Assembly (NCBI GenBank): GCA_964450955.1
Contig: CAYVFI010000019.1
Span: forward strand, 1-64,000
Direction of reading: 5' to 3'
Source of the DNA: CAYNWT01 sp964450955
GTDB lineage: Bacteria > Planctomycetota > Planctomycetia > Planctomycetales > Planctomycetaceae
DNA: 64,000 nt
This document shows, piece after piece, positions 46,595 to 56,089 of the stretch. Within the stretch, counting starts at the first letter, position 1. Each line of letters begins with the position of its first letter. A program made the translations under genes and the position numbers. Under the pieces are notes generated by a model that saw only the letters and a program-made list of their open reading frames with translations, searched no databases and was not told the DNA's origin.

Positions 46595-47212
46595 ATGACG
46601 ACCCTCGTACCATACGTCGTTGAAAAGAACGGTCGCGAAGAGCGATCGATGGACATCTACAGCCGGTTGCTTCGCGACCGCATCGTGATTCTGGGAACAC
46701 AGGTCAACGATCAGGTCTCTAACAGCATCGTGGCACAATTGCTGTTCCTGCAGTTCGACGATCCCAAGTCAGATATCCACTTCTACATTAACTCACCCGG
46801 TGGTTCGATTACCGCCGGTATGGCGATCTACGACACCATGCAGTACATCAGTTGCGATGTCGCGACTTACTGCATCGGTCAGGCCGCCAGCATGGGAGCC
46901 CACCTGCTTCTCGCAGGTGCGCCTGGTAAGCGAAATTCGCTGCCGAACAGCCGGATCATGATTCACCAGCCACTGGCCGGATACCGCGGTACGGCGACTG
47001 AATTGGACATCCACGCCAAGGAAGTCATTCGCATCAAGCGGAAAATGAACGAGCTAATGATCAAACATACCGGTCAGTCGCTTGAAAAGATTGAAGCAGA
47101 TACCGATCGTGATAACTTCATGTCTCCTGAAGAGGCAAAAGAATATCGCATCATCGACAATGTCCTGGAAAAGCTTGACGCCCCACCAACATCCGGCGGC
47201 GGTGACAACTAG
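46595..47212 (+). CDS. clpP: ATP-dependent Clp protease proteolytic subunit, canonical
   Basis: A 205-residue ClpP with Ser99 in GQAASMGA, His124 in MIHQP and Asp169 (EADTDRD), the standard catalytic triad. It has the canonical N-terminus VPYVVEKNGREERSMDIYSRLLRDRIV, with the axial-pore and interface residues. Adjacent to a divergent clpP paralogue; tandem ClpPs in other bacteria can form mixed rings with different cleavage preferences (family knowledge). No clpX is in the window. Confidence 0.95.
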   Translation: MTTLVPYVVEKNGREERSMDIYSRLLRDRIVILGTQVNDQVSNSIVAQLLFLQFDDPKSDIHFYINSPGGSITAGMAIYDTMQYISCDVATYCIGQAASMGAHLLLAGAPGKRNSLPNSRIMIHQPLAGYRGTATELDIHAKEVIRIKRKMNELMIKHTGQSLEKIEADTDRDNFMSPEEAKEYRIIDNVLEKLDAPPTSGGGDN

Positions 47213-47242
47213 CTAACTTAGGACGCTCGCGGAGCTAACCGT

Positions 47243-47731
47243 ATGGCCCTGACAATCATGAAACGGATCCGCTTTGCGGCGGGCCACCGTCTGTTCGGTC
47301 ACGGCGGCAAGTGCGAGCATTTTCACGGCCACAATTACGTGGCTGAGTTCTACGTTTCATCAAGTGAAAATGAAGTCGATGATGTTGGTCGCATCATCGA
47401 CTTCAAAGAACTCAAGACACGTCTCAAGACGTGGATCGATGACAACTGGGACCACGGCTTCCTGATTAACGAAGTCGACGAGAACGCCATCGAAGCGATT
47501 CAGGTCTCCAAGCCCAACAAGTACTACCTGCTGCCGTACAACCCGACAGCAGAAAATATTGCTCGGTATCTGTTGGACAACGTCTGCCCCAAGGTTCTTG
47601 ACGGAACCAACGCCACCGCGACCCGAGTTGTCATCTGGGAAACGCAGGATTCCTGCGCCGAAGCGTCGCTTAACCGGAGTGTCCTGGACGAACTCGCAAT
47701 CTCTTCGTCCGCCCGCATCGACATCGTTTAA
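47243..47731 (+). CDS. queD: 6-carboxy-5,6,7,8-tetrahydropterin synthase (QueD)
   Basis: A 162-residue PTPS-fold enzyme that converts dihydroneopterin triphosphate toward queuosine (preQ0 branch). The zinc ligands are His15 (AAGH) and His28, His30 (HFHGHNY), and the catalytic Cys24 (GGKCEHFHGH) is present. PYNPTAENIARYLLD and VIWETQDSCAEA complete the family pattern. It starts 30 bases after clpP and may be co-transcribed. A queuosine-tRNA mannosyltransferase-like gene lies at 14203. Confidence 0.9.
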   Translation: MALTIMKRIRFAAGHRLFGHGGKCEHFHGHNYVAEFYVSSSENEVDDVGRIIDFKELKTRLKTWIDDNWDHGFLINEVDENAIEAIQVSKPNKYYLLPYNPTAENIARYLLDNVCPKVLDGTNATATRVVIWETQDSCAEASLNRSVLDELAISSSARIDIV

Positions 47732-47838
47732 CGTCAATGCGACGACGAACCAGGATGGCAATCCTGGATTACTGACCCTGGCAGTCGGGCTTGGGACCTC
47801 GCGGTAAGTCCGGTTCCTCAAGCTCAGGATTTAGAACA

Positions 47839-48594
47839 GTGATTGATCTGTCCGGAAACACTGCGCTCATCACCGGTGCCAGTCGTGGGATCGGTGCCGC
47901 GACAGCTCGCCACTTTGGGAACCTGGGGGCGAACGTTCTTCTGGCCGCACGCAGCGTTTCGGAGATCGAAAAGATCGCCGCGGAAATTCGAGCGGCGGGC
48001 GGTCAGGCCAAAGCCGTTGGATGCGATGTTTCAACGTACGCTGACGTCTCCGCCGCGGTTGATACTGCCACCAGTGCGTTCGGCGGCCTGGATATTCTGG
48101 TCAACAATGCCGGTCTGATTGAACCGATTTCCCGCATCGCCGACAGCGATCCCGACGCCTGGGGTCACGTGACCGACGTCAATTACAAGGGTGTCTACCA
48201 CGGCCTGCGAGCCGCACTGCCGATTATGTTAAAGGCCGGTCACGGCACCATCATCAACGTCAGTTCGGGCGCCGCGACTACGGCCCTGGATGGATGGAGC
48301 CACTACTGTTCCTCAAAAGCCGCCGCACTGATGCTCACTCGCATGGCGCACTTGGAGTATGGGCCGGACATTCGAACCATCGGACTAAGCCCCGGCACCG
48401 TCGCGACAGACATGCAGGTTCAGATTAAAGCGTCCGGTATCAATCCCGTAAGCCAGTTGGATCCGAACACCCATATCCCAACCGAATGGGTGGCCAAAGC
48501 TATTGCGTTCCTGACCACAGACGAAGCCGCCAGATTCTCTGGTGAAGACTTCTCCTTGAAGACGGAACAGGGGCGACGACTGGTTGGACTGTAA
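47839..48594 (+). CDS. SDR-family oxidoreductase
   Basis: A 251-residue classical short-chain dehydrogenase. The cofactor site is TGASRGIGAATA, with NNAG (LVNNAGLIEP), catalytic Ser in NVSSGAA, and Tyr-x3-Lys in HYCSSKAAAL. The C-terminus ENFSLKTEQG region differs from FabG enzymes, so the substrate is unassigned. GTG 47839 begins VIDLSGNTALITGASRG; the ribosome site is weak. Confidence 0.88.
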   Translation: MIDLSGNTALITGASRGIGAATARHFGNLGANVLLAARSVSEIEKIAAEIRAAGGQAKAVGCDVSTYADVSAAVDTATSAFGGLDILVNNAGLIEPISRIADSDPDAWGHVTDVNYKGVYHGLRAALPIMLKAGHGTIINVSSGAATTALDGWSHYCSSKAAALMLTRMAHLEYGPDIRTIGLSPGTVATDMQVQIKASGINPVSQLDPNTHIPTEWVAKAIAFLTTDEAARFSGEDFSLKTEQGRRLVGL

Positions 48595-48726
48595 ATTCCG
48601 CCTAAGATGCCAACGTGTAAACAGGGCTCGGTGGGCGAACCCAACCAAAGTAGTCGTGCGGTCGCCCCAAAGAAATACCATCAGAGAACCAGCGTGGCCT
48701 CACTGACGATTACCGGAACAGCAACT

Positions 48727-49953
48727 ATGAGCATCGCGTTTCTGACTCTGACCCTTGCCACTACATGCATCGCCGATGATTGGCCGCAGATACTCGGGCC
48801 GAACCGAGACGGTATTGTTACCGGCGAAACCTTGCCGGATGCGATGCCCGCTGGCGGGTTCGAAACAAAGTGGCAACACAAGGCCGGTTCTGGATTTGCT
48901 GGCGTTTCAGTTGTTGACGGCACTGCGTTCCTGTTCCATCGAAGCGGCAACAATGAAATCCTGGAAGCCCTCGCGGCCGTGGACGGTAAGCCAAAGTGGA
49001 AGCAGCAATTCCCCACAGACTTCCGTCCCGGTTTCACCAGTGATGGTGGTCCACGATGTGTTCCGATTGTTCACAAAGGTCGAGTCTATCTATTCGGTGC
49101 GACCGGCGGTTTGCGATGCTTGAATGCGAAGTCGGGGAAAGTGATTTGGAAACAAGACACTCACAAGACCCTCAGCGCGCCGGAGGGATACTTTGGCGCC
49201 GGCAGCACACCGATCATCGAAGGCGATCGCATCATCGTGAATGTTGGCGGCCGAAATGGAGCTGCCGTCGTGGCGTTCGCGCTGGCCGATGGAACCGAAG
49301 TTTGGCGCGCGGTCGAAGATACTGCCAGCTACTCGTCACCCATTGCAGCCACAGTCAACGGAACACGGCACCTGATTGTTGTGAGCCGCCTGAAGGCAAG
49401 CTCGCTGGATCCCGCGACGGGCAAAGTGCGATGGTCATTCCCGTTCGGTAAGCGAGGCCCGACAGTCAACGGCGCGAACCCGGTTGTCTTTGGCGACAAA
49501 CTGCTGCTCACTGCCAGTTACGGAGTTGGAGCCATCTACGGAACGATTGGCGATACGTCAGCGACGAAGATTTGGAGCGACACCAAATTGCTCGCATCAC
49601 AATATGCGACGCCGGTACAGATTGGCGATTACCTTTACGCAGTCGATGGCCGTCAGGATTCTGGTCCCGGTTCCGCTTCTCTCATCTGTTTAGACCCAGC
49701 AAGACAGAAGGTTCTATGGCGACAGAAGAACCTGGATTACGGAACACCGCTAGCCGTGGGAAACAAACTGCTGGTTCTCACCCACACTGGCCAACTGATC
49801 GCGGTCGCCGCCAACCCAGACAGCTACAAAGAACTGTGGCGTACAAAGATTTTGAACAGCAGCGCTAGCGGCTACCGCCTGCCAGCCATCAGTGACGGCA
49901 AACTGTTTGTCCGCGACGACTCGGTCCTCAAGTGCATCCAGTTAGCCAATTAG
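48727..49953 (+). CDS. PQQ-like beta-propeller repeat protein, exported
   Basis: A 408-residue protein with a signal peptide (MSIAFLTLTLATTCIA) and repeated W-type blades typical of PQQ-binding-like/outer-membrane-assembly propellers. Examples are WPQILGPNRDGIVTGE near the start, LEALAAVDGKPKWKQQF, LRCLNAKSGKVIWKQDT and LYAVDGRQDSGPGSASLICLD. This is a common planctomycete family, usually periplasmic. No catalytic motif is visible; whether it binds PQQ is unknown. GTG 48694 would be an alternative upstream start. Confidence 0.85.
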   Translation: MSIAFLTLTLATTCIADDWPQILGPNRDGIVTGETLPDAMPAGGFETKWQHKAGSGFAGVSVVDGTAFLFHRSGNNEILEALAAVDGKPKWKQQFPTDFRPGFTSDGGPRCVPIVHKGRVYLFGATGGLRCLNAKSGKVIWKQDTHKTLSAPEGYFGAGSTPIIEGDRIIVNVGGRNGAAVVAFALADGTEVWRAVEDTASYSSPIAATVNGTRHLIVVSRLKASSLDPATGKVRWSFPFGKRGPTVNGANPVVFGDKLLLTASYGVGAIYGTIGDTSATKIWSDTKLLASQYATPVQIGDYLYAVDGRQDSGPGSASLICLDPARQKVLWRQKNLDYGTPLAVGNKLLVLTHTGQLIAVAANPDSYKELWRTKILNSSASGYRLPAISDGKLFVRDDSVLKCIQLAN

Positions 49954-50281
49954 CCGCGACCGAACATAAGTACGAGACGTTTCGCCGACCGACTGGCTGG
50001 TTCCCCTGGTTGGCATGAGATCCACGGCACCACTGATTCGCAACGAGCCAATCATTCCCGACCACGCGTGATCCGGCAACGCGCAGCATCCGCCGATTCA
50101 CAACAGCGTCACCTGCAGCCACCGCTGACTTTCGACACCCGAGCGAACTCGTTTGGACTGTACGAGTAGTCGTCTCGATATCTTGTTGCTGACGTTCTCG
50201 CGACTGCACTACGCTAAGCCCCTCTTTCTTGTCGACGTATTGAATTAGCGGGCCTCAAAACGGGGGACGGGGAAAGCACAG
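49954..50281. other. Intergenic region, nothing recognised
   Basis: About 330 bases between the PQQ-propeller gene and the ROK gene. I see no gene, hairpin with T-tract, or repeat of note. GGGGAAA near 50270 is the ribosome-site candidate for the next gene. Confidence 0.3.
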
Positions 50282-51193
50282 ATGCCGGGAACACTTGGGT
50301 TAGACATTAGCGCGAAGCGGCTGCTGGCGGTCGTTCGCGATGCTGGCGGTGAGATAAAACACAGGGCCCGGTACCGTATGGATCGTTACCTCACGCCGCG
50401 GCCCTGCGCGATGTTGTTGATGCGGGCTATCGCTGACGCGAGGAACGCATTCGGAACCGTGAATGCCATTGGCATTGGTTTCCCCGGCCCGGTTGACAGC
50501 CCACAAGGCATCGCTCGCGCTTCGGCGGTTCTGCCAGGCTGGGAGAACGTGCGGCTGGGCCCGACAATCCGTACGCTGACGGGCTTGCCGTGTGCCGTGG
50601 ACAACCGAACCAACAACATCGCACGCGCTGAATTGTCACTGCGATCACCAAAGCCCAACAGTTTTCTGTTCGTGAACGCTGGCCCCGAAATCAGCGCGTC
50701 CGTGGTTCTTAACGGTGCACTTTGGCTGGGAGCAACCGGGCTTGCCGGCGCAATCGGACACATTTGTATTGATCCGGACGGCGACATTTGCAGCTGCGGA
50801 CTTCGCGGGTGTGTTCAAACAGTCGCCAGCCTGAACGCCGTTGGTCAGGTCCTTGGCGTCCGTCCAACTCACGTTTCGACCTGCATGCAAACCAGGCAGG
50901 AAGCCTGCGAACAGGCGCTGACCGACGCCGGCAAGGGGCTTGGTTCCGCCATCGCCACCGCACTGAATTTGCTGAACATGAACCTGGTTATCCTGGGCGG
51001 CCCACTAACCGGATTCTCAAGCTACCGGACCGCCGTAGAACTCACCACGCGCAACCGGTCACTCGACCTCACACAAGCCGCATGCAGTTTCGAAGTCGCC
51101 CAAACCGGCACCGCCGGAAAAGGAATCGGAGCCGCGCTGTTGGGCCTTGAGCTTATCGCGATGAGAACCAAAGAAACTCAGACCGCGGCATAG
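50282..51193 (+). CDS. ROK-family protein with atypical active site
   Basis: A 303-residue member of the ROK (repressor/ORF/kinase) family. The zinc-binding CSCGLRGC motif is clear (Cys-x-Cys-Gly-x2-Gly-Cys), and the C-terminal VILGGPLTGFSSY is in place. The N-terminal ATP-binding D-x-GG-T is degraded to LDISAKRLLAV. The catalytic Asp, normally in N-D-A-N, aligns with Arg (VDNRTNNIARAE), and the Glu after CGxxGC is Gln. So sugar-kinase activity is doubtful. No DNA-binding N-terminus is present, so it is not a ROK repressor either. Its role is unknown. Confidence 0.8.
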   Translation: MPGTLGLDISAKRLLAVVRDAGGEIKHRARYRMDRYLTPRPCAMLLMRAIADARNAFGTVNAIGIGFPGPVDSPQGIARASAVLPGWENVRLGPTIRTLTGLPCAVDNRTNNIARAELSLRSPKPNSFLFVNAGPEISASVVLNGALWLGATGLAGAIGHICIDPDGDICSCGLRGCVQTVASLNAVGQVLGVRPTHVSTCMQTRQEACEQALTDAGKGLGSAIATALNLLNMNLVILGGPLTGFSSYRTAVELTTRNRSLDLTQAACSFEVAQTGTAGKGIGAALLGLELIAMRTKETQTAA

Positions 51194-51198
51194 CCAAA

Positions 51199-53055
51199 TT
51201 AAACCGGTTCGAATTCGTCCGGTGGGCCATCCAACGCCAGCGATTCTTTGAGTGTTCGTGAGTGTTTACACTGGCCGCGAAATTCAAAGCCGCGGCAACT
51301 GCAGGTCACATCACCGCTGTCGACTTCCAGAACGTAATGCCCATCGCCCTTGCTGTTGGCCAGCCGGTATCGCAAGGCTGTCTTCTGCTGCAGCGAACTG
51401 GCCAGTGCCGCGATGGCAGCAGGCGTGATAGAACTCTGGCTCGCAGCGCGGACCCGTGATGCAGGAACGTCTGTTTGATGCTGTTGATACAGGTCACCGG
51501 CTTTGATGAGTAGCTGATCCACGATGTCATCAGAACTCGTATCCAGCCCTTCAATCAGGTTTCTTATTTCAGCCAAAACATCGGTCGTCCGGGCTCCTTC
51601 CGCGGCAATCGAATCGCCTTCGACAACAGCCTGAATCACCTGGCTTTTCGTTTTAAGTACCTCACTGACAAACTCATCCAAAGTCCCTGCAGCCGCGAAG
51701 TAGTACACGCTGACCGAATGATCCTGCCCGATCCGATACGCGCGATCTTCGGCTTGCCAGTGGTTGGTTGGAACCCAGTCAAGGTCGTTGAAGACAACGT
51801 GGCGAGCAGCCGTCAGATTGATGCCGACTCCACCGGCAATGATGTTGGCAATCAGCACGCGCACGCCGTCATCGTTTTGGAAATCATCGACCACGGCCTG
51901 TCGCTTGTTGGCGGCAGTCTTGCCAGTCAGCACGCGGGCCGCATCGCCGTAGTGTTCAGCCATGATGGTGGTTGGTTTCGTAAAGCACGAATAAATCACG
52001 GCTTTCTCGCCCTGAGCCACAATGCCGTCAACGAATTCAAGTGTGTTTTTGGTCTTCGCGATTGCGATCTTCTTACGATGTGGTGCCAGTTTCCCCAAAA
52101 GAGCCACCGACGATTCACTATTGGTTCCGCCCAGGTCGCGTTCGTCTCGCGCCGCGACAACGCTTTTCAGAAACTTCCTTGCTTCAGTTCTGCCCGTGGA
52201 CGGCGTCTGAACTGTTAACCACGAACGCAGTTTCTCGGGCAGGTTCAGCACATCCTCTTTGCGTCGCCGCAGCATGGTTCCGTGCAACTGCACTGTCAGT
52301 TCTTCAATGTTGCTGGCACCGTCGGTAATCCAGCCGTAATCACCCTTCACCGCATCGCAATAGCGTTTGGCGAACGACAGGAAACTGCGGCCCAGCGAAT
52401 GATTGACCAACTGCAGCAGCGGGAACAAATCGCGTGGCCGATTGGTGAGCGGGGTCCCGGTCAGGCAGTGCACAATCAGATCATCGGGCGAACTCGCCAC
52501 CAGCGATCGTACGGCCTTACTGCGTTGGCTGGTGTGGTTCTTCAGATAGTGGGCCTCATCGCAAACCAACCCGGCGAAAGGAACCGACTCAAGATCAGGC
52601 AGGTGCCGCTTGAGAATGTCGTAGTTAATCACGACCCAGCTGGTCGTGTCTTTCGGAACCGGGTTCTTACGGTCAACGATATGGACTTCGGTATCATCGC
52701 CCAGCGCAATGCGAATTTCGCGTTTCCAGTTGTTCTTCACCGACGCCGGACAGACGACCAGCCACGGTCCATCGTTGGCAGCCTGGTACATGGCCATGAT
52801 GGACTGCCGCGTTTTTCCCAGCCCCATGTCGTCGGCCAGTATCGATCGTCGGCGCCCCAGCAGAAACGCCAGACCATCGACCTGATGGGGAAACAGACCT
52901 TCGGACAGCCGTTCTGCTTCGGCAAGTTGTTTGTCGGTCGGGCTGGGCACGTCCGGAAGTTTACCAGATCGGGGTTGGGAGTCGGAAATGGATACCCGGA
53001 TGTGACCTTGTTTAAGACCTTTGACCCGCGATTTCGCGTGTTCAAAAAATGCCAC
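51199..53055 (-). CDS. SNF2-family DEAD/DEAH helicase with SWIM zinc finger
   Basis: From GTG 53055 this is ~618 residues. Helicase motifs: I DMGLGKT, Ia VVCPASVKNNW, II CDEAHYLKN (DEAH), III CLTGTPLTNR, V/VI GGVGINLTAARHVVF…QAEDRAYRIGQDHSV. The C-terminus has a SWIM zinc finger (CSCRGFEFRGQCKH, Cys-x-Cys…Cys-x-His). It probably remodels DNA or chromatin-like complexes, or DNA-repair intermediates. The start is uncertain because no in-frame ATG occurs before motif I; GTG 53178 would add a poorly coding leader. It is divergent from the TadE gene cluster. Confidence 0.85.
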   Translation of the reverse strand: MAFFEHAKSRVKGLKQGHIRVSISDSQPRSGKLPDVPSPTDKQLAEAERLSEGLFPHQVDGLAFLLGRRRSILADDMGLGKTRQSIMAMYQAANDGPWLVVCPASVKNNWKREIRIALGDDTEVHIVDRKNPVPKDTTSWVVINYDILKRHLPDLESVPFAGLVCDEAHYLKNHTSQRSKAVRSLVASSPDDLIVHCLTGTPLTNRPRDLFPLLQLVNHSLGRSFLSFAKRYCDAVKGDYGWITDGASNIEELTVQLHGTMLRRRKEDVLNLPEKLRSWLTVQTPSTGRTEARKFLKSVVAARDERDLGGTNSESSVALLGKLAPHRKKIAIAKTKNTLEFVDGIVAQGEKAVIYSCFTKPTTIMAEHYGDAARVLTGKTAANKRQAVVDDFQNDDGVRVLIANIIAGGVGINLTAARHVVFNDLDWVPTNHWQAEDRAYRIGQDHSVSVYYFAAAGTLDEFVSEVLKTKSQVIQAVVEGDSIAAEGARTTDVLAEIRNLIEGLDTSSDDIVDQLLIKAGDLYQQHQTDVPASRVRAASQSSITPAAIAALASSLQQKTALRYRLANSKGDGHYVLEVDSGDVTCSCRGFEFRGQCKHSRTLKESLALDGPPDEFEPV

Positions 53056-53214
53056 ATGCCGGCATAACCGGACTGGTCGCGCAGAACGTGTTGCCGGTAG
53101 GCAACATGCCTGAACATCCCCCGCTGCAAACCGTCTAGACGGAGTTTTCAGGGCGACATTCGCCGCTGCAATGAGCACACCGACCTAGCTTTTGGTGGGT
53201 CAGGGAAACATACG

Positions 53215-53628
53215 ATGAACAAGCCACATTCGAAAACACAACAAGAACGCCGATCGGGAGTCGCATCAGTCGAACTGGCTGTGTGTCTGCCCATCATCCT
53301 TGTTCTGATTCTGGGCACGCTTCAGGCGTGTTCAATGTTTTATCTCAAGCAAAACCTGGCCGTGTCTGCCTACGAAGGCATTCGCCGATGCGTTGAATAC
53401 AACTCAACCTCGGACCAGGTGGAAGCCGCCTGTCTACAGATTTTGCAGGATCGCCGAGTCGTCGGTGGAACCGTAGAAATCAGCCCGGCCAACTACGAGA
53501 CGTTGCCGCGGCAGACATGGATCACGATTACCGTCAAGGCACCATCCAATTCTAACTCGCCACTGCGAGGCTGGGTCTATGCCGACAGATCACTCACAGC
53601 ATCAGCAACGATGATGAAGGAGTTTTAA
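53215..53628 (+). CDS. TadE-like pseudopilin (first copy)
   Basis: A 137-residue protein with a basic N-terminus ending in GVASVELAVCLPIILVLILGTLQA. This is the Glu-containing hydrophobic segment typical of TadE/TadG minor pseudopilins, which are processed by a prepilin peptidase (cleavage before the hydrophobic part is inference). The rest is a short extracytoplasmic domain. First of three consecutive TadE/TadG genes, three bases before the next. Confidence 0.85.
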   Translation: MNKPHSKTQQERRSGVASVELAVCLPIILVLILGTLQACSMFYLKQNLAVSAYEGIRRCVEYNSTSDQVEAACLQILQDRRVVGGTVEISPANYETLPRQTWITITVKAPSNSNSPLRGWVYADRSLTASATMMKEF

Positions 53629-53631
53629 ATA

Positions 53632-54744
53632 ATGAAACGCATTCAAGACACATCGACCAATCGCCGCGGCGCAATGCTGCCCCTTATTGCAGTTTGCCTG
53701 CCGCTGATTATTTTGTTTGCCGCGTACTCAATTAACATCGCACAGATGCAGTTGACGCGAACCGAACTACGAACCGCAACCGACGCGGCCAGCCGAGCCG
53801 GCGCGCGAACGTTAAGTATTACTCAAAACCAAAACCAAGCCCAACAACGGGCTATTGAAGCAGCCAGACGAAACGTGGTGAGCGGCAGTTCGCTGGCACT
53901 GGCGCCATCCGATCTCAACTTTGGACTTTCTCAACCAAGCGCCAGCGGCGGGCGTTGGGAGTTTGTCGAGTCCACAAACCCGTTTGACCCAAGCAACTCC
54001 GTCCGCGTTACCGGCCGGCGAACCGAGGGGTCCCTGTCCGGACCGATTCCACTGCTATTCCCGGCGTTCTCTAAGAGCGGCGTCTTCGAACCTGTGAAAA
54101 CAGCCACCGCAACACAGATCGACCGCGACATCAGCCTGGTCCTGGACCGTTCTGGTTCGATGACGGCTCCGGTTAATCCCGGAAGACGAGTCGGTAGATG
54201 GAGACGCGGTGGACCCGCGCCTAACGGCAGCAAGTGGCTGGACCTCGTTTCCGCAACAAACGCGTTCCTGACGGCTCTTGAAAGTACACCGCAGGACGAA
54301 AAAGTGGCGCTGATAACTTACGGAACAAGAGCCAGTCACGAGCTGGATTTAACTCTGAAGTACAACGACATCCGGAATCAAATGCGGGCACACACGAGAA
54401 ACTACCGCGGTGGTCGAACCGCCGTTGGAGACGGAGCTGACCTGGGAGTTCGAGCGGTCACGAACCCAAGGTTCGCTCGCCGATACGCTCAAAAAACAAT
54501 CGTCGTAATGACCGATGGCAACCACAATGAAGGTAAGTGGCCGGACCGGGTTGCTGAAGCCGCCCATAACGATTCCAACGTGACCGTCCACACGATCACT
54601 TTTGGACCCGACGTTAACGCGAACCTGATGCGGCGGACGGCGGAACTGGGTGGCGGACAATATTGGCACGCGACCGACGCAGCGTCATTGGTGAATGCGT
54701 TTGAAGAGATTGCCAACAACCTGCCAACCCTCATCACGGAGTAA
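53632..54744 (+). CDS. TadG-like protein with von Willebrand factor A domain
   Basis: A 370-residue protein. The N-terminal TadG segment is NRRGAMLPLIAVCLPLIILFAAYSINIAQMQLTRTELRTATDAASRAGARTL. A vWA domain follows from ~165, with the MIDAS motif DRSGSM (DxSxS) and the conserved Thr/Asp (YGTRAS…TDGNHNE). In tad loci, TadG anchors or scaffolds the Flp pilus, and the vWA domain may mediate metal-dependent adhesion. Start ATG 53632; no overlap with its neighbours. Confidence 0.85.
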   Translation: MKRIQDTSTNRRGAMLPLIAVCLPLIILFAAYSINIAQMQLTRTELRTATDAASRAGARTLSITQNQNQAQQRAIEAARRNVVSGSSLALAPSDLNFGLSQPSASGGRWEFVESTNPFDPSNSVRVTGRRTEGSLSGPIPLLFPAFSKSGVFEPVKTATATQIDRDISLVLDRSGSMTAPVNPGRRVGRWRRGGPAPNGSKWLDLVSATNAFLTALESTPQDEKVALITYGTRASHELDLTLKYNDIRNQMRAHTRNYRGGRTAVGDGADLGVRAVTNPRFARRYAQKTIVVMTDGNHNEGKWPDRVAEAAHNDSNVTVHTITFGPDVNANLMRRTAELGGGQYWHATDAASLVNAFEEIANNLPTLITE

Positions 54745-54750
54745 GCAATC

Positions 54751-55185
54751 ATGAAGAATCATCGCACGAAGGCGGGTCCGAAACAGCATGCTCGTCGAGG
54801 AGCCACACTGGTCGAGTTTGCACTTGTGACTCCCGTGTTCCTGCTGTTCATGTTCGCCGCAATCGAATTCGCTCATCTTAATACGCTGCGAAATACTGCC
54901 AACAACGCTGCCTATGAAGCGGCGCGGAAGGTGGTTGTGCCCGGTGGGACGTCTGCGGAAGCCGAACGTGAGGCCGCTCGAATTCTGCGGGTCGTCGGAA
55001 CCACAAGGTTTACCGTCGACGTTACACCGGACGTCATCACAGATGACACTCAATCGGTTACAGTCGATATTCGCGTTCCGTACGAACAAAACGCACTGAT
55101 GGTCCCGTGGTTTACAGGGGCCGTCACGATTAACTCGAAGTCCACGCTAAGGACAGAACGCTACGGCGGCATCGCGGCAAACTAA
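54751..55185 (+). CDS. TadE-like pseudopilin (second copy)
   Basis: A 144-residue protein with basic N-terminus RRGATLVEFALVTPVFLLFMFAAIEFAHL. The Glu five residues into the hydrophobic stretch is the pseudopilin signature. The remainder is a compact domain with no further motif. The TadE-TadG(vWA)-TadE order suggests one functional unit, but no tadZABC secretion genes are in the window. Confidence 0.85.
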   Translation: MKNHRTKAGPKQHARRGATLVEFALVTPVFLLFMFAAIEFAHLNTLRNTANNAAYEAARKVVVPGGTSAEAEREAARILRVVGTTRFTVDVTPDVITDDTQSVTVDIRVPYEQNALMVPWFTGAVTINSKSTLRTERYGGIAAN

Positions 55186-55381
55186 CTAAACAACAAACCG
55201 TTGTGTGGCCGGCCCTGGGTCCGCCGTGAGTCATCTGGATAAGCCATAACGCCCGCCGCCGCACGCCCGCCGATTTTGATCACAGATTCTCGCGGGATCC
55301 GGCGATTTGCACGCGAACATGTGAGACCGAATTCGTGTTATAATCAAGACGATACGAATTCTCATCATGCCGGGGCTTTTC

Positions 55382-56089
55382 ATGCGCACGCAGCCACTTC
55401 GCCGATTTGTTGTTCTTCTACTTGTTGCATCCGGCTTCCTGGGCACGTCGGTAATTGCTCAGTCACGACGCAAGAAAGACGCCAAGCCAAACACGCAGAA
55501 GCTGGAACTTCGAGCCAAACAGGCTGAGGAAGCATTGGCGAAGGAATACATTTCCGTTGCGACCGGGTTCTACGATCTCGGCGACGTTGAAAAGGCGAAG
55601 GACTTTCTGATTCGCCTGAACGATTTGAAATCCGGATTGCCGGGCGTCAAAGAGAAGATCGACGAACTGGACGAAGAACTGATGTCGTCGAACTCCGACA
55701 GGTTCACACTAGACGTCAGTAAAGGCTGGGGCGTGGCCGTGGCTGAAGTCACGAAAGGCGATGCGTTTCGCGTTGTTGCGTCAGGCGACTACAAATTGTC
55801 GGCTCAGCTTTCGCTGGATGTGAATGGTTTGCCCAGCAAAGACCCAATCCGTGATATCGCCGGGGGTGTTCCGTTTGGAGCACTAATGGGAATCGTTCAG
55901 GGAAAAGATGGCAAGCCATCCCGACCATTCGCGGTTAAATCAGGTATCGAACATACGCCCAGAAAGACCGGCGTGCTGTTCCTTCGGGTTAACGCACCGC
56001 CCACAGCGAAATGCACGGGAAAATTGCAGGTGCAGGTCAGCGGCAAAGTGGTAACTCGCGCTACCGGGAAAAAGAAGGGCAAGCGCTAA
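55382..56089 (+). CDS. Small secreted protein of unknown function
   Basis: From ATG 55382 (GGGG six bases upstream), 235 residues with a signal peptide (FVVLLLVASGFLGTSVIAQ). A Lys-rich coiled-coil-like part follows (KLELRAKQAEEALAKEY…LKSGLPGVKEKIDELDEEL, ~30-105). After it comes a beta-rich domain (DVSKGWGVAVAEVTKGDAFRVVASGDYKL…) with a Lys/Arg tail. The second part recalls galactose-binding-like or PA-IL-like sandwich domains of planctomycete surface proteins, with low confidence. ATG 55367 is an alternative start. Confidence 0.6.
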   Translation: MRTQPLRRFVVLLLVASGFLGTSVIAQSRRKKDAKPNTQKLELRAKQAEEALAKEYISVATGFYDLGDVEKAKDFLIRLNDLKSGLPGVKEKIDELDEELMSSNSDRFTLDVSKGWGVAVAEVTKGDAFRVVASGDYKLSAQLSLDVNGLPSKDPIRDIAGGVPFGALMGIVQGKDGKPSRPFAVKSGIEHTPRKTGVLFLRVNAPPTAKCTGKLQVQVSGKVVTRATGKKKGKR

